A DNA stretch of 6,431 bases. Source: Dehalococcoidia bacterium CG2_30_46_9. GTDB lineage: Bacteria > Chloroflexota > Dehalococcoidia > GIF9 > AB-539-J10. The translations under genes and the position numbers were made by a program. The stretch is from the NCBI GenBank assembly GCA_001873005.1, contig MNYE01000101.1, positions 1-6,431 of the forward strand. Reading direction: 5' to 3'. How positions within the stretch are numbered: the stretch's first letter is position 1; every line of letters starts with the position of its first letter. Of this stretch, positions 1 through 5,365 are shown in pieces. The notes beneath the pieces were generated by a model. The model had not been told where the DNA came from and did no database searches. It saw only the letters and a program-made list of their open reading frames with translations.

Positions 1-420
1 TTTCCCTTCAGAGCCTACACCCGAAGGAACATTACTATAAAGTTCGCTAATCAACTGGCTAATTTTGGGTCTTATTTCATTCTCACGCAGGTTTGTGCGT
101 AGTAGCCTAACACCACAATTGATGTCATAACCTACACCACCGGGGGAAATCACGCCATTTTCTATATCCATAGCTGCCACTCCGCCTATGGGAAAGCCAT
201 AACCCCAGTGAATATCCGGCATAGCCAGCGAAAACTTAACTATACCGGGGAGGAAAGCGACATTAGCAACCTGCTCCAGTGCTTGTTCTTCACGCATAGA
301 TACCAGCATTTCCTCGCTAGCATAAATTAATCCAGGAACCCTCATTCCTGATTTGTAGTTCTGGGGAATTTGCCAGCGATAATCGTCTATTTTAATAAGC
401 TGTCCTTGCCATCCCGCCAT
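1..420 (-). CDS. rtcB: RNA-splicing ligase RtcB, N-terminal part (runs off window)
   Basis: RtcB joins RNA 2',3'-cyclic phosphate (or 3'-phosphate) ends to 5'-OH ends using GTP and Mn2+, acting in tRNA splicing or RNA repair in the cytoplasm. The first 140 residues are present; the family is usually about 480 residues, so roughly the last 70% lies beyond base 1. Visible hallmarks are [17 protein letters not shown] (residues 67-83) and [14 protein letters not shown] (94-107). Asp99 and Cys102 of the D-x-x-C motif match the Mn2+ ligands known from archaeal RtcB. The ATG at 418-420 follows the archease stop by 9 bases. Its AGGAG ribosome-binding site overlaps that stop codon, so translation is probably coupled. 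Nothing in the visible part looks broken. The identification is firm; whether the rest of the gene is intact cannot be seen. Confidence 0.96.
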   Translation of the reverse strand, partial: MAGWQGQLIKIDDYRWQIPQNYKSGMRVPGLIYASEEMLVSMREEQALEQVANVAFLPGIVKFSLAMPDIHWGYGFPIGGVAAMDIENGVISPGGVGYDINCGVRLLRTNLRENEIRPKISQLISELYSNVPSGVGSEGK

Positions 421-429
421 ATTTAACTC

Positions 430-849
430 CTAAATATCGAAAATAACTTGCGCTCTGTAGCCTTTACAGTCTCTAGCTACCTCTAACATATAGTATGTAG
501 CTGCCTTTACCCCTGTCTTTATTCTGTGCCTTGCCGGGTCGAATTTTTCCCCATAACACGTAGCCTTGAGCTGGTTATTGTCCAGGCTCTCAATTTCAAA
601 ATGATTAAACAAGAGGTGTTCGGCATCAAAGAGGTAGATAAGTTCATTGAGCCATTCTACCAGCAGGTTATCCCGGCTCTCACTGTTTATCTCCACGCGA
701 TGTTGAATTTTCCCCCTGATGTTTTGAACATCTGTGATCAGGCTGAACAAAGCCAGAGCAGCATTACAAAAAAGCTGCTTAATATCCTCCCCATAAGCGG
801 TAATTCCCACATCGGCAGTGTGGTCAATGATATCAAAAACGTTTTTCAT
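430..849 (-). CDS. Archease (RtcB cofactor protein)
   Basis: This 139-residue protein matches the archease family in full length (about 140 residues). Archease speeds RtcB guanylylation and allows multiple turnover of the ligase. Sequence marks are IDHTADVGI near the N terminus (residues 8-16, with Asp13 as a likely metal ligand), NLLVEWLNELIYLFDAE in the middle, GEKFDPARHRIKTGVKAATYY in the C-terminal half, and the family-typical ending with an acidic residue (…VIFDI, Asp138). It sits between a small membrane protein gene (12-base gap upstream) and rtcB (9-base gap downstream), a classic archease-rtcB pairing. The SD is weak (GAGG about 6 bases before the ATG), so coupling to the upstream gene is likely. 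The operon context makes the assignment secure. Confidence 0.95.
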   Translation of the reverse strand: MKNVFDIIDHTADVGITAYGEDIKQLFCNAALALFSLITDVQNIRGKIQHRVEINSESRDNLLVEWLNELIYLFDAEHLLFNHFEIESLDNNQLKATCYGEKFDPARHRIKTGVKAATYYMLEVARDCKGYRAQVIFDI

Positions 850-861
850 TAGCCTCGCTTG

Positions 862-1182
862 CTACGGCATAGGATATTTTTGTTCATCAAAGTAAAACTT
901 TGGCTCTTCCGAACTGCTCTTTTGTTTTGCCTGGCAGATAATGCCTTTCTGCAAAAGCTGCGACAAGGCTTCTACCTGTTCATCGCGTAACAGGAACGGA
1001 TGCTTGGGTTTGGAATGGAGCCCCATTTCGGTTAAAGTCTTAGCCTTTTTCTCGCTTACCGCTCCATGTTCACGAAACCTTTTAATTACCTCGAGAGTAT
1101 TTTGACGCAAACGCCTTATCCTTATCCAAAAGGCTAGCGCTAGCAGAGCTAACAAAGCTACAACAATAAGAGCAAAATCCAT
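862..1182 (-). CDS. Small single-pass membrane protein of unknown function, first gene of the archease-rtcB operon
   Basis: I do not recognise this 106-residue protein. Residues 3-19 form a strongly hydrophobic segment (FALIVVALLALLALAFW), followed at once by the basic stretch RIRRLR. That suggests an N-terminal anchor with the rest of the chain in the cytoplasm. Residues about 30-85 look helical with the spacing of a possible winged-helix-like fold (NTLEVIKRFREHGAVSEKKA … DEQVEALSQLLQKGII); this is inference from the pattern only. The C terminus is polar and acidic/basic (EEPKFYFDEQKYPMP). I chose the ATG at 1180-1182 because a strong GGGAGGT ribosome-binding site lies just upstream. An in-frame ATG at 1261-1263 would sit upstream of the predicted promoter. 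The gene ends 12 bases before archease and is almost certainly cotranscribed with archease and rtcB. Confidence 0.8.
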   Translation of the reverse strand: MDFALIVVALLALLALAFWIRIRRLRQNTLEVIKRFREHGAVSEKKAKTLTEMGLHSKPKHPFLLRDEQVEALSQLLQKGIICQAKQKSSSEEPKFYFDEQKYPMP

Positions 1183-1190
1183 TATTACCT

Positions 1191-1223
1191 CCCTGGGTTG
1201 GGGTTTGCAACTACCTCCCAGGG
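1191..1223 (-). promoter_or_regulatory. Inverted repeat in the 5' leader of the rtcB operon, including part of the SD
   Basis: On the minus strand the leader reads CCCTGGG, then 19 bases, then CCCAGGG: a perfect 7-bp inverted repeat (1217-1223 with 1191-1197). The second arm contains the GGG that begins the GGGAGGT ribosome-binding site of the first gene. The first arm is itself followed by AGGTA, so CCWGGGAGGTA occurs twice as a direct repeat. The predicted transcription start (about 1222) falls at the outer arm, so the hairpin would form at the very 5' end of the mRNA only if transcription starts at 1223 or upstream. A role in translation control or mRNA stability is inference. Confidence 0.45.
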
Positions 1224-1228
1224 TACTT

Positions 1229-1257
1229 ATTATACTAGACGCCCTCGAGAGTCGCAA
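1229..1257 (-). promoter_or_regulatory. Sigma70-type promoter of the rtcB operon
   Basis: On the minus strand, TTGCGA (1252-1257) is separated by exactly 17 bases from a perfect TATAAT (1229-1234). The predicted start of transcription is near 1222, giving a leader of about 40 bases before the ATG at 1182. This is the best -10/-35 pair in the intergenic region on this strand. Confidence 0.75.
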
Positions 1258-1261
1258 ATTC

Positions 1262-1371
1262 AACCAAAAATCCTAAATTCCAAGCACCAAATCCTAAACA
1301 AATCCGAAATCCCAATTTCAAAACGTCTTTTTAGAGATTTGGACTTTGGACATTTGAGCTCGTTTAGGATT
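1262..1371. repeat. AATCCTAAA-type imperfect inverted repeat element
   Basis: The left half repeats short units such as AATCCTAAATTCCAA and AATCCTAAACAAATCC. The right half carries the complementary sense, GGACTTTGGACATTTGAG and then GTTTAGGATTG. ATCCTAAAC (1291-1299) is a perfect inverted match to GTTTAGGAT (1362-1370), with weaker pairing inwards. From memory, elements of this style occur in intergenic DNA of several environmental bacterial groups; that is recalled, not checked. It encodes no protein and could extrude a long imperfect hairpin. Confidence 0.55.
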
Positions 1372-1390
1372 GTAACTGCTCACCCATATT

Positions 1391-1450
1391 GTCATGCTGA
1401 ACTTGCTTCAGCATCTCTGTTTTGGGATTCCGAAACAAGTTCGGAATGAC
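1391..1450. repeat. 60-bp palindromic element made of two related hairpins
   Basis: GTCAT (1391-1395) and ATGAC (1446-1450) form terminal inverted repeats. Inside are two perfect 8-bp stems: ATGCTGAA/TTCAGCAT (1394-1401 with 1407-1414, loop CTTGC) and ATTCCGAA/TTCGGAAT (1427-1434 with 1440-1447, loop ACAAG). The second hairpin is a near inverted copy of the first. The two loops contain complementary CTTG and CAAG. It lies between the two divergent promoters, in no gene. Confidence 0.75.
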
Positions 1451-1483
1451 ACCAGTGCGGCTGTGTAATTACATAGGATTTAG

Positions 1484-1502
1484 CCCTGAACTTGATTCAG
1501 GG
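1484..1502. repeat. 19-base hairpin repeat CCCTGAA-CTTGA-TTCAGGG, copy 1
   Basis: A perfect 7-bp stem (1484-1490 with 1496-1502) closes a 5-base loop. A second copy at 5293-5311 differs only in the last loop base. The hairpin is flanked by the 8-base direct repeat TAGGATTT (1474-1481 and 1510-1517), which could be a target-site duplication or part of the neighbouring repeat type. There is no T-run after the stem, so it is not a convincing terminator. Confidence 0.7.
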
Positions 1503-1572
1503 TCGTGCTTAGGATTTCCCACCAATTTACGGATCTGGAGTTCGCTTAGTATATATCAATAAGGTTGCTGTT

Positions 1573-1602
1573 TTGCACTTTGCTTAAAACCAGTGTTACA
1601 AT
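1573..1602 (+). promoter_or_regulatory. Promoter of the dcd-rib operon
   Basis: TTGCAC (1573-1578) is followed after 18 bases by TACAAT (1597-1602). Transcription would start near 1608-1610, only a few bases before the preferred dcd ATG at 1612 and downstream of the alternative ATG at 1606. A weaker upstream alternative is TTTACG, 18 bases, TATATA, which would give a leader of about 50 bases. Confidence 0.55.
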
Positions 1603-1611
1603 GCTATGAGT

Positions 1612-2190
1612 ATGGTGCTTAGCGATTGTACAATCAAAGAAGAAATTGCTAAAGGAAGGATAGTTATTGAACCCTTTGATCCCGCTTGTATTCAGCCGGC
1701 AAGTATAGATATTCATCTTGACAAGAAGCTTCTGGTTTTCAAGACATGGCGGTATCCTTTCTATATTGATGTTAAAAAAAGTATGGATGATTTGGCTGAA
1801 TCTGTAGAGATTAGCGAGGACGAGCCATTTCTCCTAAATCCGGGAGAATTTCTTTTGGCCAGTACCCTGGAATCAATCGCTCTGCCAAACGATATTGTGG
1901 CCCGGCTTGAGGGGAAAAGTTCTTTGGGTAGAATTGGTCTATTAATCCATTCTACTGCTGGATATGTTGACCCCGGTTGGTGCGGGCATCTTACGCTTGA
2001 ACTATCCAATGTGGCTAAGTTGCCAGTAACATTGTACTATAAAATGGCTATTGGTCAGATTTCTTTTCTGCGCTTGACTTGTCCGGCAGAAAGGTTATAT
2101 GGTTCTACTGGTTTGGGAAGTAAATATCAAGGGCAGAAGGAACCTACTCCTACCAGGTATTATAAAGAATTTGGCAGCGAGGAATGCTAA
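1612..2190 (+). CDS. dcd: dCTP deaminase, probably the dUMP-forming (bifunctional) type
   Basis: The enzyme converts dCTP to dUTP and, in the bifunctional subfamily, on to dUMP plus pyrophosphate, feeding thymidylate synthesis. From the ATG at 1612 the protein has 192 residues and starts MVLSDCTIKEEI, which aligns with the usual family start. The ATG at 1606 adds only two residues. Motifs: IQPASIDIHL (residues 27-36), LEGKSSLGRIGLLIHSTAGY (99-118), VDPGWCGHLTLELSN (119-133, with Glu130 as the expected catalytic base) and YGSTGLGSKYQGQKEPTPTR near the end. HSTAG in place of the HVTAH of monofunctional E. coli Dcd, and the SKYQGQ…PTPTR tail, closely resemble the Mycobacterium tuberculosis Dcd:Dut enzyme. 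No SD is visible. The stop abuts the ribD start, so it heads the rib operon. The subtype is inference from motifs. Confidence 0.93.
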   Translation: MVLSDCTIKEEIAKGRIVIEPFDPACIQPASIDIHLDKKLLVFKTWRYPFYIDVKKSMDDLAESVEISEDEPFLLNPGEFLLASTLESIALPNDIVARLEGKSSLGRIGLLIHSTAGYVDPGWCGHLTLELSNVAKLPVTLYYKMAIGQISFLRLTCPAERLYGSTGLGSKYQGQKEPTPTRYYKEFGSEEC

Positions 2191-3327
2191 ATGCTAATGC
2201 CACCTGTAGACTGTATGGAGTGTGCTCTCTCCTTAGCTAGATTGGCTATGGGGTATACCAATCCCAACCCAGCAGTAGGGGCAGTAGTTGTTAAAGACGG
2301 GTTTGTGGTAGGCACGGGGTATACACAGCCGGCTGGTTTTGACCATGCTGAGGTGATGACACTTCATCAAGCTGGTGACAAAACCAGAGGAGCTAGCATG
2401 TATGTTACACTAGAGCCTTGCTGCCATTATGGACGCACTCCGCCGTGCACCAAAGCCATAATAGATGCGGGCATTTCCGAAGTTCACATAGCCTTGCTCG
2501 ACCCAAACCCGCTAGTTTCCGGGCAGGGAGTTAAACAGCTAAACGAAGCTGGTATCAAGACCTATGTAGGTGAATACCAGCAAGAGGCTTATGAAATAAA
2601 CGAAGCCTACATCAAGTATATTACTACGCGTTTACCATTTGTTATCGCCAAATTTGCCATGAGCCTTGATGGTAAGATAGCTACTAAAACTGGTAACTCA
2701 AAGTGGATAACCAATGAGGAGGCAAGAAGGTATGCTCATCTTCTGCGTCACACAGTAGACGCCATAATGGTGGGGATAAACACTGTCATCATAGACAATC
2801 CTCACCTTACCGCCAGGGGTTGTAGTGGTAAGGGCGGAATGAAGAAGAAGCAGCCATTACGGCTGGTTGTTGACAGCAAAGGAAGGATACCACTTAATTG
2901 CCATATTTTCCAGCCACCGGGAAAGGTTGTGCTTGCTGTGGTCGAACCTTTGGAAAGTGAAAAGAAGAGGACATTAATGCAAACTGGTGCCGAGGTGTTG
3001 GAATTGCCGGGGAGAGAGGGGTTGGTGGATATTGAGGAGATATTAAAGATCTTGGGTAAACGAGAAATTGTTAGTATCTTGGTAGAAGGCGGGAGCAAGC
3101 TTCTTGGTTCATTTTTTGATCACCATTTGGTAGATAAAGTCGTAGTTTTCATTTCGCCAATTATTATTGGTGGAGAGGAAGCTAAGACTGCCGTTCAAGG
3201 ATGTGGAATAAACAACATCTCTGAGGCTTGGCATCTTAACAGGGTTAGCACTGAGAGGTTTGGTGATAATATGTTAGTTAGCGGATACATGGAAAAGGGT
3301 AAGATGGAACATCAAAATGCAAAATGA
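2191..3327 (+). CDS. ribD: Bifunctional riboflavin biosynthesis deaminase/reductase RibD
   Basis: RibD deaminates 2,5-diamino-6-ribosylamino-4(3H)-pyrimidinone 5'-phosphate and then reduces the ribose with NADPH, the second and third steps of riboflavin synthesis. The 378 residues split into a cytidine-deaminase-fold domain (about 1-146) and a reductase domain (about 149-365). His52, Cys77 and Cys86 (HAE … EPCCHYGRTPPC) are the zinc ligands and Glu54 the proton shuttle. The reductase has PFVIAKFAMSLDGKIAT (149-165), SKWIT, and ILVEGGSKLLGSF near the C terminus. The ATG directly follows the dcd TAA, with GAGGAA about 7 bases upstream lying inside dcd, so translation is coupled. A second in-frame ATG at 2197 is possible but too far from that site. 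The last residues (HQNAK) come from a repeat element, making the protein slightly longer than usual. Confidence 0.96.
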   Translation: MLMPPVDCMECALSLARLAMGYTNPNPAVGAVVVKDGFVVGTGYTQPAGFDHAEVMTLHQAGDKTRGASMYVTLEPCCHYGRTPPCTKAIIDAGISEVHIALLDPNPLVSGQGVKQLNEAGIKTYVGEYQQEAYEINEAYIKYITTRLPFVIAKFAMSLDGKIATKTGNSKWITNEEARRYAHLLRHTVDAIMVGINTVIIDNPHLTARGCSGKGGMKKKQPLRLVVDSKGRIPLNCHIFQPPGKVVLAVVEPLESEKKRTLMQTGAEVLELPGREGLVDIEEILKILGKREIVSILVEGGSKLLGSFFDHHLVDKVVVFISPIIIGGEEAKTAVQGCGINNISEAWHLNRVSTERFGDNMLVSGYMEKGKMEHQNAK

Positions 3328-3373
3328 AAAATGCAAAAGTTAAATTTTTGATGTTTGCTTTTTAATTTTTGAT
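3309..3373. repeat. A/T-rich inverted repeat across the ribD stop and ribD-ribE gap
   Basis: The left arm is built of ATGCAAAATGAAAAATGCAAAA-like units and the right arm of TTTTTGATGTTTGCTTTTTAA-like units. CATCAAAA (3310-3317) pairs perfectly with TTTTGATG (3346-3353), and ATCAAAA also matches TTTTGAT at 3367-3373. The left arm holds the last five ribD codons and the stop. The element fills almost the whole gap, leaving only about 10 bases before ribE. A related copy lies at 5243-5353 between ribBA and ribH. Confidence 0.65.
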
Positions 3374-3383
3374 TTGGGTTGGT

Positions 3384-4016
3384 ATGTTCACAGGTATAGT
3401 TGAGGAGATAGGCATAGTTAGAGGAACGAGCCCGGATATAATTATTGAGGCCGGCAAGATTCTTGAAGGGACAAATGTAAGTGACAGCATAGCTGTTAAT
3501 GGGGTTTGTCTTACAGTTCTGTCTTTGAGCAGTCATGGCTTCAGCGTTGGTACTATGCCTGAAACGTTACGTCGCTCCAATCTTGCTAGACTTCATTATG
3601 GAGATAAAGTAAATTTGGAAAGGGCATTGCTGGTAGGGGGGCGCCTTGGTGGTCATTTAGTATTGGGACATGTTGATGACACAGGCGAGGTGATGAGTGT
3701 GACCACAGAAGAGAATGCCCGCATTATGAGAATTTCAGCGCCAGCCAAACTAATGCCCTATATAGTCAGTAAGGGATTCATCGCTGTTGAAGGGGTTAGC
3801 CTTACTATTACCTATTTCAATGACTTTTCTTTTTCTGTATCTCTAATAGATTATACTTTGGAGCATACTACCTTAGGGGAGAAAAATCCCGGCGACATAG
3901 TCAATTTAGAGGCAGACATTATCGCTAAGTATGTGGAAGGGCTGGTTAAATTAGTCAATAGTCACCAGTCAGCAGTCGGCGGGGGAGGGGAGGGACTAAC
4001 GACTTATGACTACTGA
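3384..4016 (+). CDS. ribE: Riboflavin synthase (alpha subunit)
   Basis: Riboflavin synthase dismutates two 6,7-dimethyl-8-ribityllumazine molecules to riboflavin plus the pyrimidinedione that RibH reuses. I start at the ATG of 3384, giving the family-standard MFTGIVEEIG; an upstream in-frame ATG (3369) would add MIWVG from repeat DNA. The protein is 210 residues with two lumazine-binding barrels in tandem. The first carries VNGVCLTV (38-45) and ends around residue 95. The second opens with GGHLVLGHVDDTG (His91, His96) and has FIAVEGVSLTI and HTTLGEKNPGDIVNLEADIIAKYVEGL. The SD is weak (GGGTTGG). The final 20 or so residues (from about Val191, including GGGGEGLTTYDY) are read from a heptad inverted-repeat element and are not family-like. 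ribBA follows 20 bases later. Confidence 0.95.
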   Translation: MFTGIVEEIGIVRGTSPDIIIEAGKILEGTNVSDSIAVNGVCLTVLSLSSHGFSVGTMPETLRRSNLARLHYGDKVNLERALLVGGRLGGHLVLGHVDDTGEVMSVTTEENARIMRISAPAKLMPYIVSKGFIAVEGVSLTITYFNDFSFSVSLIDYTLEHTTLGEKNPGDIVNLEADIIAKYVEGLVKLVNSHQSAVGGGGEGLTTYDY

Positions 4017-4018
4017 CT
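3953..4018. repeat. Mirror heptad (AGTCNNN / GACTNNN) inverted repeat with G-rich centre
   Basis: The left arm (3953-3977) is three and a half 7-base units, AGTCAAT AGTCACC AGTC and so on. The right arm (3994-4018) is the mirror, GACTAAC GACTTAT GACT and so on. Folding the arms pairs 19 of 25 positions, and all six mismatches fall in the variable bases of the heptads. The 16-base centre (3978-3993) is only G and A apart from a single C, with runs of five and four G. The element holds the end of ribE including its stop, and finishes 2 bases before the ribBA SD (AGAGGAGG, 4021-4028). Confidence 0.75.
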
Positions 4019-4036
4019 AAAGAGGAGGAATCATAG

Positions 4037-5278
4037 ATGTTTGCTACTATTCCAGAGGCAATTGAGGATATAAAAGCAGGAAAGCTCATCATAATTGTTG
4101 ATGACGAGTCTCGTGAAAATGAAGGAGACCTGGCAACTGCTGCGGAGAAAGTTACCCCAGAGGCTATAAATTTCATGGCTAAGCATGCCAGGGGGCTTAT
4201 CTGCCTTCCTATCATTGGGCAAAGGCTCAACGAGTTGGAGATACCACTGATGGTTCAGAATAATACTTCACGATATACCACAGCCTTCACGGTCTCCATT
4301 GAGGCAAGGGATAAAGTGGCAACCGGTATTTCTGCCTTTGACCGAGCACAAACTATAAAAACAGTACTCAACCCCGATACAAAACCAGAGGATTTGGTTC
4401 GTCCTGGTCATGTCTTCCCTATCCGAGCCAGGGAAGGTGGGGTATTAGTGAGAGCAGGGCATACTGAAGCTATTGTTGATTTGACTAGAGCAGCCGGGCT
4501 TTATCCCGCTGGTATCATATGCGAGATTATGGACGAAAATGGCACTATGGCACGTTTACCGCAACTTGAAGCTATGGCCGATAGATTTGGAATAAAGATC
4601 ATAAGCATTGTTGAGTTGATCGCTTATCGTCGCCGACATGAAAAATTAGTGCAAAGGGTAGCCGAGGCTAAGCTTCCTACCAGGTATGGTGAATTTGTCG
4701 TCATGGCTTATAAGAGCATCGTAGATACTGATGAGCATGTCGCCTTAATTAGGGGTGACATATCAGGTGACACACCAGTGCTGGTGCGTGTTCACAGTGA
4801 ATGTCTTACCGGAGATGTTTTTCGCAGCTTGAGATGCGATTGTGGCGATCAAATTAGTTTGGCAATGCAAAAGATAGCTGAGGAAGGCAGCGGGGTTTTC
4901 CTTTATATGAGGCAGGAAGGAAGGGGTATCGGGTTCCATAATAAGATTCGGGCTTATGCTCTCCAGGATCGAGGTATGGATACTGTGGAAGCTAATGTAG
5001 CTTTGGGGTTTGCCCCAGATTTGAGAGATTACGGAATAGGCGCCCAGATTTTGGCTGACATAGGTCTACATAATATTAGATTGCTTACTAATAATCCTAA
5101 GAAAGTAGTTGGACTAGAAAGCTACGGACTCAAAATAGTAGAGACTGTACCTTTAATAGTCCCCCCGAATCCTTATGACATTCATTATTTGGAAACCAAG
5201 CAAAAAAAACTGGGGCATCTGCTTCCCAGCCAACTCTTTGAGAAATCAAAAATAAAAATGCAAAATGCAAAAAGTTAG
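4037..5278 (+). CDS. ribBA: Bifunctional 3,4-dihydroxy-2-butanone-4-phosphate synthase / GTP cyclohydrolase II
   Basis: This fusion supplies both riboflavin precursors: DHBP from ribulose 5-phosphate, and the pyrimidine from GTP. The N-terminal RibB domain (about 1-200) shows the acidic metal loop [10 protein letters not shown] (22-31) and RAGHTEA (His142, Glu144). The C-terminal RibA domain (about 207-400) shows [20 protein letters not shown], with zinc ligands Cys256, Cys267 and Cys269, then QEGRGIG (Arg296) and LTNNPKK. The family end [13 protein letters not shown] is followed by about 17 extra residues. The last of these (MQNAKS) are read from an A/T-rich repeat also found at the ribD end. 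The start is secured by AGAGGAGG 8 bases upstream of the ATG. Both active sites look complete, so it should be bifunctional. Confidence 0.96.
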   Translation: MFATIPEAIEDIKAGKLIIIVDDESRENEGDLATAAEKVTPEAINFMAKHARGLICLPIIGQRLNELEIPLMVQNNTSRYTTAFTVSIEARDKVATGISAFDRAQTIKTVLNPDTKPEDLVRPGHVFPIRAREGGVLVRAGHTEAIVDLTRAAGLYPAGIICEIMDENGTMARLPQLEAMADRFGIKIISIVELIAYRRRHEKLVQRVAEAKLPTRYGEFVVMAYKSIVDTDEHVALIRGDISGDTPVLVRVHSECLTGDVFRSLRCDCGDQISLAMQKIAEEGSGVFLYMRQEGRGIGFHNKIRAYALQDRGMDTVEANVALGFAPDLRDYGIGAQILADIGLHNIRLLTNNPKKVVGLESYGLKIVETVPLIVPPNPYDIHYLETKQKKLGHLLPSQLFEKSKIKMQNAKS

Positions 5279-5353
5279 GAATTGAATATTTGCCCTGAAC
5301 TTGTTTCAGGGTTGATCTGTAATCTTGATGTTTGATTTTTGACTTTTGATTTT
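5243..5353. repeat. A/T-rich inverted repeat at the ribBA end, interrupted by a hairpin element
   Basis: AAATCAAAA (5243-5251) pairs perfectly with TTTTGATTT (5344-5352). The left arm goes on with AATAAAAATGCAAAATGC and the right arm is TTGATGTTTGATTTTTGAC. It shares the 12-mer CAAAATGCAAAA with the ribD-end copy. It contains the last dozen ribBA codons and the stop, and ends right where the ribH SD (GGGGAGG, 5354-5360) begins. The 19-base hairpin repeat at 5293-5311 sits in its middle, so the two are nested. Confidence 0.65.
5293..5311. repeat. 19-base hairpin repeat CCCTGAA-CTTGT-TTCAGGG, copy 2
   Basis: A perfect 7-bp stem (5293-5299 with 5305-5311) with a 5-base loop. It is identical to the copy at 1484-1502 except for the last loop base. 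It lies in the ribBA-ribH gap. Without a following T-run it should not stop transcription efficiently, but it could mark an mRNA processing or stability point between ribBA and ribH; that is inference. Confidence 0.7.
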
Positions 5354-5365
5354 GGGGAGGAATAT

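Larger units (their letters stand above)
1258..1572. other. Gene-free divergent intergenic region rich in palindromic repeats
   Basis: No credible gene lies between the two divergent promoters. The stretch is built mainly from repeat elements: an A/T-rich inverted repeat of the AATCCTAAA type (about 1262-1371), a paired-hairpin element (1391-1450) and a single hairpin (1484-1502). The rest (about 1518-1572) is A/T-rich, with TATATA at 1550-1555, which could be a second, weaker -10 for dcd with TTTACG 18 bases upstream. No FMN riboswitch core was found here. Confidence 0.6.

Noticed and set aside
526..852. Plus-strand open frame opposite archease
   Set aside because: Antisense shadow of a clear archease gene, with no SD or recognisable protein features.
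1198..1449. Plus-strand open frame of 83 codons in the intergenic region
   Set aside because: It runs through the minus-strand promoter and repeat elements; the translation is repeat-derived with no SD.
1484..1502. Hairpin as a rho-independent terminator
   Set aside because: There is no T-run after the stem on either strand, and it lies upstream of divergent genes where no transcript needs to end.
1258..1605. FMN riboswitch upstream of the rib operon
   Set aside because: No RFN-type conserved core was seen by eye, and the predicted promoter lies downstream of most of this DNA.
2802..3098. Minus-strand open frame inside ribD
   Set aside because: Shadow of the ribD reductase domain; low-complexity and without a start signal.
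3953..4018. Heptad repeats as a CRISPR-like array
   Set aside because: Units are 7 bases with 3-base variable parts and are mirrored, not direct repeats with long unique spacers.
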